The translations under genes and the position numbers were made by a program. Positions 20,329 through 28,482 of a stretch of 52,696 nucleotides of DNA are shown here, one piece after another; positions within the stretch are counted from its first letter, which is position 1, and each line of letters begins with the position of its first letter. The notes beneath the pieces were generated by a model that was not told the DNA's origin, did not search any database, and was given only the letters and a program-made list of their open reading frames with translations. The stretch is from IMG/VR virus record IMGVR_UViG_3300048091_000193, positions 1-52,696 of that record; one strand, given 5' to 3'. This stretch comes from a virus.

Positions 20329-21891
20329 TTGGCTGATCAGAAGACCCTCAAGAAGTTCCTGGAGCGCCGTCATCCCGATTACAAGCGGATGGCGGGCCAC
20401 TGGCGTTTCCTGGAAGCCACCTATGAGGGTGGCCGCGACTGGTTCGAATGCGGCAACATCTTCCGCTACATCAAGGAAGGCGACAAGGAATACAAGGAGC
20501 GCGTCGAGCGCGCCTATCGCTTCAACCATACGCGCGAGGTCACGGATCTCGTCCAGAAATACATCTTCAAGTCGCCGATCATCCGTGATGACACCGACGC
20601 TCCGCTCGAAATAAAGACGTTCTGGGAGAATGCCACGCTGTCGGGGCTCGACGTCAACCAGTTCATGAAGCTGGTCTCGACCGAATCCTCCAAGCTCGGG
20701 CGCTGCTATGTCGTGGTCGATACGACCATGCCGGCTGTCGAAACGACCGGCGCTCCTATTTCCAAGGCCCAGGCAAGGGCGATCAAGGCGCGCGCCTACG
20801 CCTATATCGTCAGCCCGCTCGACGTCCTCGATATCGGTTTCGACGAGCAGGGCGACATGACATGGGTTCTGATCCGCGAGCGTGTCCGTGACGACGCTGA
20901 TCCGATCAATTCGACCGGCGCCTGCTATGAGCAGTTCCGGCTCTGGACCAAGACCTATCATCAACTGTTCACCGTCGAGCTGCGCAAGAACGATATTTTC
21001 GTTGTGCCTGGGCCGCAGGTGCCGCATGCCGTCGGCACCGTGCCGGTGTTCGCCGTGGACCACGTCATCGGTGACAACAAGTATTCGGCGCCGGCCCTGA
21101 TCAACGACATCGCGTATCTCGACCGCGCCGCGGCGAACTACCTGTCGAACCTCGACGCCATCATTCAGGATCAGACCTTCTCGCAGCTGGTTATGCCGGC
21201 GCAGGGCCTGATGCCCGGTGAGGACAAATACAATGCTCTGATCGAAATGGGCACCAAGCGGATCTTTGCCTATGACGGCGAGGGCGGCGCGAAGCCGGAA
21301 TACATCTCCCCGGACGTCAAGCAGGCCCAGCTGATCATCACGGTGATCAACAAGATCATCACCGAAATCTATCACACCATCGGCATGGCCGGTGAGCGCA
21401 CGAAGACCGACAACGGCATGGGCATCGACAATTCGTCGGGTGTCGCCAAGGCCTACGACTTCGAGCGCATGAACTCCCTTCTCACGTCCAAGGCCGACTC
21501 CCTGGAGAATGCCGAGAATAAGCTCATTAATCTCGTCATGGCCTGGAATGCCAAGAAGGCTCCCGAAAAGGAGCTCGTGAAATACCCGGACACGTTCGAC
21601 GTCCGGTCCCTGTTCGATGAATTCACGATCGCCGAGAGACTGGCGCTTGTGGACGCACCGGACACCCTGCGTCAGGAGCAAATGAAGCAGGTGATCGAGA
21701 AGCTGTTTCCTCGGCTCGCCGAGGATCTGCGGAAGAAGATGGAGACCGATCTGAAATCGTGGCCGCCGAAGCTTGAAGATCTCGCGACGACGGTCGCGGG
21801 TGGGAGCAAGCAGCCGACGATCCCCGCAAAGGGACCGAAACCCGCCGCGTCCAAGCGCCAAGGACAGGTGACCAAAACTACCGGGCAATAA
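20329..21891 (+). CDS. Portal protein
   Basis: 520 residues, a typical portal length, beginning TTG at 20329 after GGTGA. The N-terminal part RRHPDYKRMAGHWRFLEATY and the segment RYRFNHTREVTDLVQKYIFKSP-type helix, then a beta-rich clip and wing region and a long helix (ADSLENAENKLINLVMAWNA), fit the DUF4055-like portal group. The C-terminus is Lys/Pro-rich (AKGPKPAASKRQGQ). It lies right after TerL. It forms the dodecameric vertex for DNA entry. Confidence 0.85.
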   Translation: MADQKTLKKFLERRHPDYKRMAGHWRFLEATYEGGRDWFECGNIFRYIKEGDKEYKERVERAYRFNHTREVTDLVQKYIFKSPIIRDDTDAPLEIKTFWENATLSGLDVNQFMKLVSTESSKLGRCYVVVDTTMPAVETTGAPISKAQARAIKARAYAYIVSPLDVLDIGFDEQGDMTWVLIRERVRDDADPINSTGACYEQFRLWTKTYHQLFTVELRKNDIFVVPGPQVPHAVGTVPVFAVDHVIGDNKYSAPALINDIAYLDRAAANYLSNLDAIIQDQTFSQLVMPAQGLMPGEDKYNALIEMGTKRIFAYDGEGGAKPEYISPDVKQAQLIITVINKIITEIYHTIGMAGERTKTDNGMGIDNSSGVAKAYDFERMNSLLTSKADSLENAENKLINLVMAWNAKKAPEKELVKYPDTFDVRSLFDEFTIAERLALVDAPDTLRQEQMKQVIEKLFPRLAEDLRKKMETDLKSWPPKLEDLATTVAGGSKQPTIPAKGPKPAASKRQGQVTKTTGQ

Positions 21892-21955
21892 TGCCCAAAT
21901 GGGAAGCCGAGAAACTGTGCGACCCAACCACCCCGTAGACCGAGAGACTGGATCT

Positions 21956-22957
21956 ATGAATACGCGTTCGACCACTGCACTGACCCCGATGATTGCCGGC
22001 CCGGCGCCGCGCGACCATTACATCACCTTCCCGATCGCCGGCATGCGTCTGTTGGACGGCGAAAGCGAAGCCGATAAGGCCACTCGTCTGGCTGCTGAAG
22101 CCGAGACCGCCCGTCTCGCCAAGGAAGCTTCCGACGCAGCTGCGGCCGAAGCTGCTCGCATCCAGAAGGAAAAGGACGACGCCGAAGCCGCTGATGCGGC
22201 CGAGAAGGCCCGCCTGGCCCAGGAGCGCAAAGACGGCAAGCTCACCGACAAGGAATTCGAACTTCTCACCGACGCCATGAAGCACAAGGCGACCGCGCGT
22301 GCCGCTGCGCGCCTGGCCGACGAAGCAACTGCCAAGCTGAAGGCGTTCGAAGGCATCGATCCGGCGAAGATTCGCGACCTGATCAAGGCCGAGGAAACCG
22401 CCAAGGCTGCCCAGGTCGCCGCAGAGCTCAAGGCTGCCGAGAAGGCCGGCGACGTGGAACGCATCAAGGAAATGATGGCCGCGGAGCATACCAAGGTCGT
22501 CACCACCCTCGAAGGCACCATCAAGGACAAGGACGCCGCCCTCGACGTCGCCCAGAACACGATCAGCGATCTCACGGTCGGTGCCGCTTTCTCGAACTCG
22601 ACCTATATCAAGGACGAGCTCGTGCTGACGCCGCAGATCGCGCGCCAGGTCTACAGCTCCTACTTCGATGTCGTCGATCGCAAGGTTGTCGCCTATGACA
22701 AGCCGCGCGGCGAAGCAGGTCGCACCCCACTGACCGGTGCGGACGGCAAGGGCGTCGGTTTCGAAGATGCGATCAAGAAGATCGTCGAGGCGCAGCCCGA
22801 CAAGGACTCGATCCTGAAGTCGAAGCTCGGCTCCGGCGCTCAGTCGCGCACCGAGAAGGGCAACACGACCGAAAACAAGGACGGCGAGCTCAAGGGCGCG
22901 GCACGAATTGCGGCAGCATTGTCCGCAGGCGCGTTCAAAAAGGCGGCCGCGAAATAA
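21956..22957 (+). CDS. Scaffolding protein
   Basis: 333 residues with a long Ala/Glu/Lys coiled coil (residues about 40-200: ADKATRLAAEAETARLAKEA; EETAKAAQVAAELKAAEKAG), then SDLTVGAAFSNSTYIKDELV, a segment seen in phage scaffolds just upstream of the capsid gene. The start at 21956 is chosen over 21899; neither has a strong ribosome site. It would direct procapsid assembly and be removed before packaging. Confidence 0.75.
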   Translation: MNTRSTTALTPMIAGPAPRDHYITFPIAGMRLLDGESEADKATRLAAEAETARLAKEASDAAAAEAARIQKEKDDAEAADAAEKARLAQERKDGKLTDKEFELLTDAMKHKATARAAARLADEATAKLKAFEGIDPAKIRDLIKAEETAKAAQVAAELKAAEKAGDVERIKEMMAAEHTKVVTTLEGTIKDKDAALDVAQNTISDLTVGAAFSNSTYIKDELVLTPQIARQVYSSYFDVVDRKVVAYDKPRGEAGRTPLTGADGKGVGFEDAIKKIVEAQPDKDSILKSKLGSGAQSRTEKGNTTENKDGELKGAARIAAALSAGAFKKAAAK

Positions 22958-22958
22958 A

Positions 22959-22974
22959 AAGTCAGTCTTGACTT
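22959..22974. promoter_or_regulatory. Dispersed dyad operator, site 9 (AAGTCA-GTCT-TGACTT)
   Basis: Perfect arms directly after the scaffold stop, first of a tandem pair before the capsid gene. Confidence 0.75.
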
Positions 22975-23017
22975 AAAAACTTCTTGGAAATTATATTTCG
23001 CCGGGTTACTCTATTGT

Positions 23018-23033
23018 CAGTCAATACTGACTT
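23018..23033. promoter_or_regulatory. Dispersed dyad operator, site 10 (CAGTCA-ATAC-TGACTT)
   Basis: Second of the pair, 59 bases after site 9 and 37 bases before the capsid ATG. One mismatch in the left arm. Two operators before one gene occur only here. Confidence 0.75.
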
Positions 23034-23069
23034 ACAGTTTCCCGGCGATTTTTCTCTAAGGAGTTCGCA

Positions 23070-23972
23070 ATGCCGTTGCTTGAGACCGAAGCCAACAAGC
23101 TCTCGCAGGAGTTGCTTGAGCGTGGCGTCATCGAGGAGATCATCGATCGCGATGAGCTTTTCGCCCTGTTCCCGTTCAAGACCGTGAACGGCAAAGCCTA
23201 CCTCTACAATCGCGAGAAGACCCTCTCCGAAGGCGAATTCCTCGATCCCTACGAAGCTGTGCCGGAAGGCGCCGCGACGTTCGACGAGGTCACGACCCGT
23301 CTGCGCATTCTGGCTGGCGACGTCGACATGGACAAGTTCCTCCTGTCGACCCAGTCCGATTCCAACCCGCAGCTTGCGATCCAGATCGCAGCGAAGGCGA
23401 AGGCTCTGTCGCGCAAGTTCCGCCGCACCCTGGTCAACGGCAACAACGGCGTCAATTCGAAGGAATTCGACGGCCTGAAGGTGCTGACCCCGGCCGCTCA
23501 GACGCTGGTCGCTGGTGCCAACGGTGCTGCCGTCACGTTCTCGATGCTCGACGAGTTGAAGGACACCGTGAAGAACGGCGCCGACTGCTTCATGATGCGC
23601 CTGAGCACCTGGCGTGCGATCCGCGCCCTGTTGCGCGGCATGGGTGGCAACACCGCCGAGACCATCATGATCCCGAACTTCGGCAAGCCAGTGCCGGCGA
23701 TCGACGGCATGCCCGTCATCGTGAACGACTTCATCACCACGGATGAAGTGATGGGCTCCAGCTCGGCTACCACCTCCATCTACGCGATGAAGCTGGACGA
23801 GTCGGTCGGCCTCCACGGCATCGTCGGCGGCGAGGCTGCTGGCCTCAAGGTCGAGGAAATCGGCACCATCCAGAACAAGGATGCGGTCCGGTATCGCGTG
23901 AAGTGGTATGTCGGCACGGCGCTGAAGTCGACCCAGTCGATCGCTCGCCTCAAGGGTATCACCAACATTTAA
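23070..23972 (+). CDS. Major capsid protein
   Basis: 300 residues, HK97-fold type. The N-terminal arm MPLLETEANKLSQELLERGV and E-loop region are followed by a P-domain-like helix (SDSNPQLAIQIAAKAKALSRKFRRTLVNG), GLKVL, then MRLSTWRAIRALLRGMGG and PAIDGMPVIVNDFITTD, close to other siphovirus capsids. A strong TAAGGAG ribosome site precedes the ATG. The gene is isolated between two upstream operators and a downstream operator-terminator pair, so it can be expressed independently at high level. Confidence 0.88.
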   Translation: MPLLETEANKLSQELLERGVIEEIIDRDELFALFPFKTVNGKAYLYNREKTLSEGEFLDPYEAVPEGAATFDEVTTRLRILAGDVDMDKFLLSTQSDSNPQLAIQIAAKAKALSRKFRRTLVNGNNGVNSKEFDGLKVLTPAAQTLVAGANGAAVTFSMLDELKDTVKNGADCFMMRLSTWRAIRALLRGMGGNTAETIMIPNFGKPVPAIDGMPVIVNDFITTDEVMGSSSATTSIYAMKLDESVGLHGIVGGEAAGLKVEEIGTIQNKDAVRYRVKWYVGTALKSTQSIARLKGITNI

Positions 23973-23982
23973 GCTAGACTGT

Positions 23983-23998
23983 AAGTCAGAACTGACTT
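23983..23998. promoter_or_regulatory. Dispersed dyad operator, site 11 (AAGTCA-GAAC-TGACTT)
   Basis: Perfect arms extended to GTAAGTCAG...CTGACTTAC. It is preceded by TAGACT (possible -35, 17-bp spacing to TACATT), and site 18 has the identical TAGACTGTAAGTCA. A terminator follows at 24004. Confidence 0.8.
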
Positions 23999-24003
23999 AC
24001 ATT

Positions 24004-24030
24004 AGGGCGGGGCTCAAACCCCGCCCTTTA
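24004..24030 (+). terminator. Terminator after the capsid gene
   Basis: AGGGCGGGG (24004-24012) pairs with CCCCGCCCT (24019-24027) around CTCAAA, followed by TTA. Because it lies downstream of operator 11 it would also attenuate any transcript starting there. Confidence 0.75.
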
Positions 24031-24047
24031 GCTTGTCTGGGATCTCC

Positions 24048-24302
24048 ATGGACCACAAACTCGAAATCTACGGGCAGGACGACTGTCGGTTCTGCGCCGC
24101 TGCCGTGGCCTTCTGTGACAAGCGCGGTCTGCCCTACGTCTACCTCAACATGACCAGCTCTCCGATCCTGCGCGTCGAGATGTTGGAGCGCGCACCGGGC
24201 GCCAAGACGGCCCCACAGATCTTCATCGGACCACATCGGATTGGCGGGTTTGACGACCTGCAGCGCAGCTATCCGGTCGTTCAGCAAATCCTCGGAGGCT
24301 AA
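24048..24302 (+). CDS. Glutaredoxin-like thioredoxin-fold protein
   Basis: 84 residues. A strand then the redox motif C13-RFC-16 (GQDDCRFCAAAVAFCDKRG), the cis-proline segment KTAPQIFIGPHRIGGFDDL and a C-terminal helix are diagnostic of glutaredoxin. Phage glutaredoxins usually feed ribonucleotide reductase, but none was recognised here, and this gene sits in the head cluster, so a role in virion assembly or a structural disulfide is possible. The start at 24048 is used; 24033 (TTG) overlaps the terminator region. Confidence 0.85.
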   Translation: MDHKLEIYGQDDCRFCAAAVAFCDKRGLPYVYLNMTSSPILRVEMLERAPGAKTAPQIFIGPHRIGGFDDLQRSYPVVQQILGG

Positions 24303-24303
24303 T

Positions 24304-25119
24304 TTGAATCTTGTTACCGTCAAAATCCTGGCAGCAGGCTGGGAAACGTTCAATGGCGATTTCTGCGGCTGGGAATTCAAGGACGCCGTGTCGGTCAGCC
24401 CCGTGCCCCGTGTGATCTCGGATCGCATGTCGGCAATCCTTCACTGCGAAATCACCGATCTCGACGGTAATGAGCTGGGGCAGGGCGGCGCCGCTGCGCG
24501 CCTGGCCGGCGCCAAGGAGGTCTCTGCCGAGGTGACTGCGCCGCTGGCGTTTGCGACCGAGGCTGAAGTTGCGGCCGAGCAGGCCAAGGCCCTGCACGAC
24601 GCAGGCATCCAGGTCGGTGAGAAGATCTACACCGAGAAGGAGCTCGAGGCGATCGCGTCCGCCGACGGCATCGAGGGTATACGCCTGATCGCCAAGCCTT
24701 ACGGCGTCAAGGATCGCTCCATCGCCAAGTTGATCGTCGAGATCATCAAGGCGCAGAACAAGCATCTCGCCCGCAAGGCCGAGCTGATCGACGAGCAGAA
24801 GCTGGCACGCGCCAAGGCCGGCGACGAAGCTATGAAGGCGATGCTCGAGCACGAAGCCAAGATCACGGCCGCGGCGCGTGTCCTGGCCGACGACAGGACC
24901 CCGAATGCGATCGGTCCCGACGGCAAGGCGATCTATGTGGCTCCGGTTGAGCCGACGCCGCCCGCTGCCGAGACCGAAACACCTGCTGAGACGACCGCGG
25001 ATGAACCGGCGCCTGAGCAGACCGATGCCTCGACCGAAGCCCAGACGGCTATCGGTGAGATGGCAAAGGAACAGACCGAGCAGACCGAAGCCCCACAGGG
25101 CGAAGGCGAGCAGGTCTAA
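24304..25119 (+). CDS. Head-region hypothetical protein with acidic tail
   Basis: 271 residues from a TTG at 24304 with GGAGG 5 bases upstream (longer upstream reading overlaps glutaredoxin). The N-terminal 70 residues are beta-rich (MNLVTVKILAAGWETFNGDF). The middle carries YTEKELEAIASADGIEGIRLIAKPYGVKDRSI, like a short SAP or helix-extension-helix fold. The C-terminal 60 residues are Glu/Thr/Pro-rich and disordered. Position after the capsid suggests a head decoration or connector role. Confidence 0.65.
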   Translation: MNLVTVKILAAGWETFNGDFCGWEFKDAVSVSPVPRVISDRMSAILHCEITDLDGNELGQGGAAARLAGAKEVSAEVTAPLAFATEAEVAAEQAKALHDAGIQVGEKIYTEKELEAIASADGIEGIRLIAKPYGVKDRSIAKLIVEIIKAQNKHLARKAELIDEQKLARAKAGDEAMKAMLEHEAKITAAARVLADDRTPNAIGPDGKAIYVAPVEPTPPAAETETPAETTADEPAPEQTDASTEAQTAIGEMAKEQTEQTEAPQGEGEQV

Positions 25120-25907
25120 TGATCGGCATTCCCGTCGGTTCTGACGCCACCCTCGATGTTCCGTTCGTGGATCTCAACGGCGACCCGGTCACTCCGACCG
25201 GGCTTGCCTATGCGGTCTATGACGGCGAGGGCGTGCCGATCGTCGAATTGACGCCGATCGCAGATCTGACGGGAACGCATGCCACCATCACCGTGCCGGC
25301 CGGGCTTCACGCTCAGCCGGGCGGCTATTCCATTCAGCTGTTCATCACCGTGGGTTCGCAGACCTTTATCGAGGAGGTCGTCTACGGCGTCTTCGCGGTC
25401 AACTCACTGGTGTTTCTCAAGAACAGCTTTCAGACCTTCGCGCAGGCCTTCTACTTGGCGACCAATATTCCGAACCTGACGTCGATCACCGGATCCTCCA
25501 AGAAGGAGATCGTGCCGGCGCTGATCGAGGCGTTCGATCGCATCACCAAGTTGAACTTCGTCATTCCCTGGCCCGAACTGCTCGATATGCAGAGCCGGAT
25601 CGCGCCGCATTACAAGCAGGGCCTGACCCCGCTGATGTGGCCGCTGATGACCGAGGAGCTGTTCGCGCAGTATCCGGAGAACTTTCGCAAGGCGCTGTGC
25701 AAGGCCCAAGTCGTCGAGGCCAATCAGATCCTCACCGGTGACAGCTATGCCAGCCGGCGCCGCGCCGGCCTGATGTCCGAATCTGTCGGCGAGAGCTCGA
25801 TGATGTTCAAGGCCGGCGTTCGCCCGCTGGATCTCGGCATGTCGCGCGAGGCCCTGGATTGCCTGACCGGCTTCCTCAATAACCGCATCACCACGACCCG
25901 CGCATGA
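25119..25907 (+). CDS. Head-tail connector region protein (262 aa)
   Basis: The N-terminal 90 residues look like an immunoglobulin-type beta domain (MIGIPVGSDATLDVPFVDLN; ITVPAGLHAQPGGYSIQLFI). After a linker, a helical domain (LIEAFDRITKLNFVIPWPEL; TEELFAQYPENFRKALCKAQ) resembles phage adaptor proteins. The ATG overlaps the previous stop (TAATG). The likely role is the head-tail joining interface, placed by gene order. Confidence 0.6.
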   Translation: MIGIPVGSDATLDVPFVDLNGDPVTPTGLAYAVYDGEGVPIVELTPIADLTGTHATITVPAGLHAQPGGYSIQLFITVGSQTFIEEVVYGVFAVNSLVFLKNSFQTFAQAFYLATNIPNLTSITGSSKKEIVPALIEAFDRITKLNFVIPWPELLDMQSRIAPHYKQGLTPLMWPLMTEELFAQYPENFRKALCKAQVVEANQILTGDSYASRRRAGLMSESVGESSMMFKAGVRPLDLGMSREALDCLTGFLNNRITTTRA

Positions 25908-26665
25908 TCCCGACGCAAATCATGTCGGCGATGGCCGACGCTGCCGCCCAGCGCTACGGCATGCTGCTCGACGGGTTCAAGACGATCTACGCCCGCGCGC
26001 TCGATGCGCCGGATTTCGGCACGCCCAAACAGATCAGTGACGCCGCATACCAGGCGGTCAGTATGTCGTCCTTCTACCTGATCAAGGAAGAAGCCGATAT
26101 CGAAGATAATCTCGACATCATCGCAGAAACAGCGCTTACAGCGACCCGCGATGAACTGAGCGTCGCACATCAAGAAGCACTTCCCGACGACGTCAGCGAG
26201 CACCTGAACGCATTCTCGGTGTATATGCTCGATGAACTGCGCTTGCAGATCGAGCGCGACATCGCTTTCCTGAACAAGACCCTGCGCGCGACCCATCTCA
26301 CTGTGCATCTGGCCGCCCGCGCCCAGCGAGTGCCGCTGCGCGCCGCGCTCATTACGCATCGGGTAGGCAACTCGTCGCCCCTGCAATTCGCATTTCATGA
26401 TCGTCGCAGCGCAAAGTGGCCCTCGAAGCGGCACGTTCGCACGTTCTGGCGCCACAACCTTCTCGCCGTCTACAACGACAGCGTTCTCATGACGCTGGCC
26501 GATCACGGCATCGACAACGCGCAGATCAAGCATAACGACCCGGCATCCGAGTTTCACGGCATGATCGTCACCATGTCGCCCTCGACCGACGGGCCGACCT
26601 ATGCCGACGTCAAGGATGCCGCGTTTCATCCGAACGCCGAGGCTGTCCTTGTGAGGTCGGTCTGA
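25904..26665 (+). CDS. Possible MuF-like minor head protein
   Basis: 253 residues. The N-terminal half is helical. The C-terminal part (RHNLLAVYNDSVLMTLADHG; ASEFHGMIVTMSPSTDGPTYADVKDAAFHPNAEA) follows the order seen at the end of MuF-type minor head proteins, where DxxTxxxCxxLhG leads to HPN. The cysteines are absent, so the assignment is tentative. It starts with an ATGA overlap. Confidence 0.45.
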   Translation: MIPTQIMSAMADAAAQRYGMLLDGFKTIYARALDAPDFGTPKQISDAAYQAVSMSSFYLIKEEADIEDNLDIIAETALTATRDELSVAHQEALPDDVSEHLNAFSVYMLDELRLQIERDIAFLNKTLRATHLTVHLAARAQRVPLRAALITHRVGNSSPLQFAFHDRRSAKWPSKRHVRTFWRHNLLAVYNDSVLMTLADHGIDNAQIKHNDPASEFHGMIVTMSPSTDGPTYADVKDAAFHPNAEAVLVRSV

Positions 26666-27009
26666 TGATGATCCCGAACACCTTCGGCATGCTGTCGCGG
26701 CGCGGCGCCAAGAACATCTACGGCGAATTCTCCTTTGTCGCGCCGGTGCGCGTCCCATGCGCCGTCGTGCATTCGACGCGTGCGAACCTGAAGACGCCAG
26801 TGCGCGCCGACAGTTCGGCCAGCCGGGGTGCTGCCGAGGAGAAGGTTGCCGTCTCCAAGATCCTGTTTCCAAAGACCGTCGCCATCGACACGAACGACAA
26901 GTTCGAAATCGACGGCAAGGTTCTGCGCGTCACCGGCATCGAGGAGCGCAAGAACGTCCTGGGGCAGCTCGATCATTTTGAGGTCGATTTCGAGATGTTC
27001 CCGGCATGA
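26665..27009 (+). CDS. Head closure/stopper-like protein (114 aa)
   Basis: A small beta-rich protein (FSFVAPVRVPCAVVHSTRA; KILFPKTVAIDTNDKFEIDGKVLRVTGIEERKN) of the size and position of siphovirus stopper or head-closure proteins, directly before an HK97 gp10-like gene. The start shares one base with the previous stop. Confidence 0.55.
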   Translation: MMIPNTFGMLSRRGAKNIYGEFSFVAPVRVPCAVVHSTRANLKTPVRADSSASRGAAEEKVAVSKILFPKTVAIDTNDKFEIDGKVLRVTGIEERKNVLGQLDHFEVDFEMFPA

Positions 27010-27458
27010 AGGCGAAAATGTCCATGACGGGTGCCGACACTCTGATGGCTCAGCTGCGCAATGCCGCGGTGAAGGTGCCGGAGAACGCGCGCAAGACCAT
27101 GAACCGCGAGAGCGTGAAGATCATGGAGCTCGCAAAGAAGATGGCGCCCGAGGATGACGCCGAGCTCACGGACTCAATCCATCTCGAGAAGATGTATGAG
27201 AGCCGCGGCCGCCTGGTCATCAACATCGTCGCCGGCGGCACCGTGCGCGGGGTCAACGTCGATAGATACGCGATGCTGATTCACGAGAACTACGAGGGCA
27301 TGGTCCCCGGCGAGATCACCATCCTGAAGCGCCAGATCTACCCGGACATCTATGTCGGCGGGAAGTTCATCGAGCGCGCGGTCGAACAATCCAAACCCAA
27401 GCTCGAGAAGGCGCTGATCGTCAGCGTCACAAACGACATGGAAATGTTGATCGGATGA
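27006..27458 (+). CDS. HK97 gp10-like tail completion protein
   Basis: 150 residues. The pattern MTGADTLMAQLRNAAVKVPE, then a helix ending in the conserved AKKMAPEDDAELTDSI segment and a beta half with YAMLIHENYEG, matches the HK97-gp10 family, which forms the joint between head connector and tail. The last helix (FIERAVEQSKPKLEKAL) is typical. ATGA overlaps at both ends. Confidence 0.8.
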   Translation: MKAKMSMTGADTLMAQLRNAAVKVPENARKTMNRESVKIMELAKKMAPEDDAELTDSIHLEKMYESRGRLVINIVAGGTVRGVNVDRYAMLIHENYEGMVPGEITILKRQIYPDIYVGGKFIERAVEQSKPKLEKALIVSVTNDMEMLIG

Positions 27459-27853
27459 AACTCGAAATTCTAGCCAAGGTGCTCGAAGACGCCGACTGCG
27501 GCACGATCGGTGAAACGATCTTTGTGCATCGCATGGATGCCGAGACCCGCATCGGCGTGCTGCTACGCAATCCCCTCGACGGCACCCCGGTCGATCCGAA
27601 TTTGCCCGGCTATTACCGCTCCAAGCTGCAGGCGATCGTTCGGCACGACGGCCAGGCCGAGGGCGATCTCCTGGCCGACAAGGTCGGCAAGGCGCTGAAG
27701 ATGTTCAACCGCCGCTTCACCGGGCCGGGCAACCAGCTCGTGATGAAGGTCAATCACATTTTCCCGTCGCAGCTCCCAATCACCTACCCGCGTCTGCCGG
27801 GGCAGGGGATCGAGTGGTCGCTGAATTTCACCACCTCCTACGTTCAACCATAA
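27455..27853 (+). CDS. Tail terminator-like protein (132 aa)
   Basis: MKLEILAKVLEDADCGTIGE opens the protein; a beta-rich middle (IGVLLRNPLDGTPVDPNLPGYYRSKLQAIVR) and the segment MFNRRFTGPGNQLVMKVNHIFPSQLP resemble phage minor capsid/tail terminator proteins that follow gp10-like genes. It would cap the tail tube at the head end. Assigned mainly from size and order. Confidence 0.6.
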   Translation: MKLEILAKVLEDADCGTIGETIFVHRMDAETRIGVLLRNPLDGTPVDPNLPGYYRSKLQAIVRHDGQAEGDLLADKVGKALKMFNRRFTGPGNQLVMKVNHIFPSQLPITYPRLPGQGIEWSLNFTTSYVQP

Positions 27854-27862
27854 GGATCAGAA

Positions 27863-28393
27863 ATGCCCGCGCTACCCTCCGCCTATGCCTGGCTCAATGA
27901 CGAGCCCGGTCCGAAGCTTCTCCTCGAAATGCTCAAGCTCTACGGCACGGTCGAAAAGCCCGGCGCCGGCGACAACCCCCAGATCATTGCCTGGGCCAAC
28001 GAGATCGGCGTCGGCAAGACCTACGTTCATGACTCGACTCCTTGGTGTGGCCTTGCGACCGGCGTCGCAGCGCAGCGCGCCGGCAAGTCCATTCCGAAGA
28101 CCCCGCTCTGGGCGCTGTCGTGGGCTGAGTTCGGCGTGAAGGTGCCGCGACCGATGCTCGGCGACGTTCTGGTGTTCAAGCGCGAGGGCGGCGGGCACGT
28201 CACGGTCTATGTCGGCGAAGACGACACGGCCTATCACTGCCTGGGCGGCAACCAGTCGGACCAGGTCAACATCACCCGTATCGCGAAGAACCGTCTCTAC
28301 GCCGCGCGTCGCCCACTGATGACCGTGGCTCCGACGAACATTCGCGTCGTGAGGTTGTCCAGCGGCGGGCGTCTGTCCCAAAACGAGGCCTGA
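27863..28393 (+). CDS. TIGR02594-type NlpC/P60-like peptidase, putative endolysin
   Basis: 176 residues. Cys62 in DSTPWCGLATGVAAQRAGKS and His112 in GGGHVTVYVGED are the expected catalytic pair, and CLGGNQSDQVNI followed by a YAARRP end is characteristic of the family. It would cleave peptidoglycan peptides. There is no signal sequence, so it would need a holin or delivery with the tail. It lies between tail terminator and tail tube genes, far from the lysis cassette, where no other endolysin is seen. Confidence 0.78.
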   Translation: MPALPSAYAWLNDEPGPKLLLEMLKLYGTVEKPGAGDNPQIIAWANEIGVGKTYVHDSTPWCGLATGVAAQRAGKSIPKTPLWALSWAEFGVKVPRPMLGDVLVFKREGGGHVTVYVGEDDTAYHCLGGNQSDQVNITRIAKNRLYAARRPLMTVAPTNIRVVRLSSGGRLSQNEA

Positions 28394-28400
28394 TATTATA

Positions 28401-28416
28401 CGTCAGTATTGACTTG
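28401..28416. promoter_or_regulatory. Dispersed dyad operator, site 12 (ACGTCA-GTAT-TGACTT)
   Basis: One mismatch. Outer bases ATTAT and GTAATAT extend the dyad. It precedes the major tail gene by about 65 bases; TGTAAT next to the arm could be the -10. Confidence 0.75.
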
Positions 28417-28482
28417 TAATATGTCGCCGATGCCTTAAAATATTGGCAGTCATTTCTCGACAGCTCTGAAAAGGACTTTGCT

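Noticed and set aside
21891-21938. 15-codon ORF (MPKWEAEKLCDPTTP) overlapping the portal stop as TAATG
   Set aside because: Too short to support and no ribosome site; it may be a translational coupling relic before the scaffold gene.
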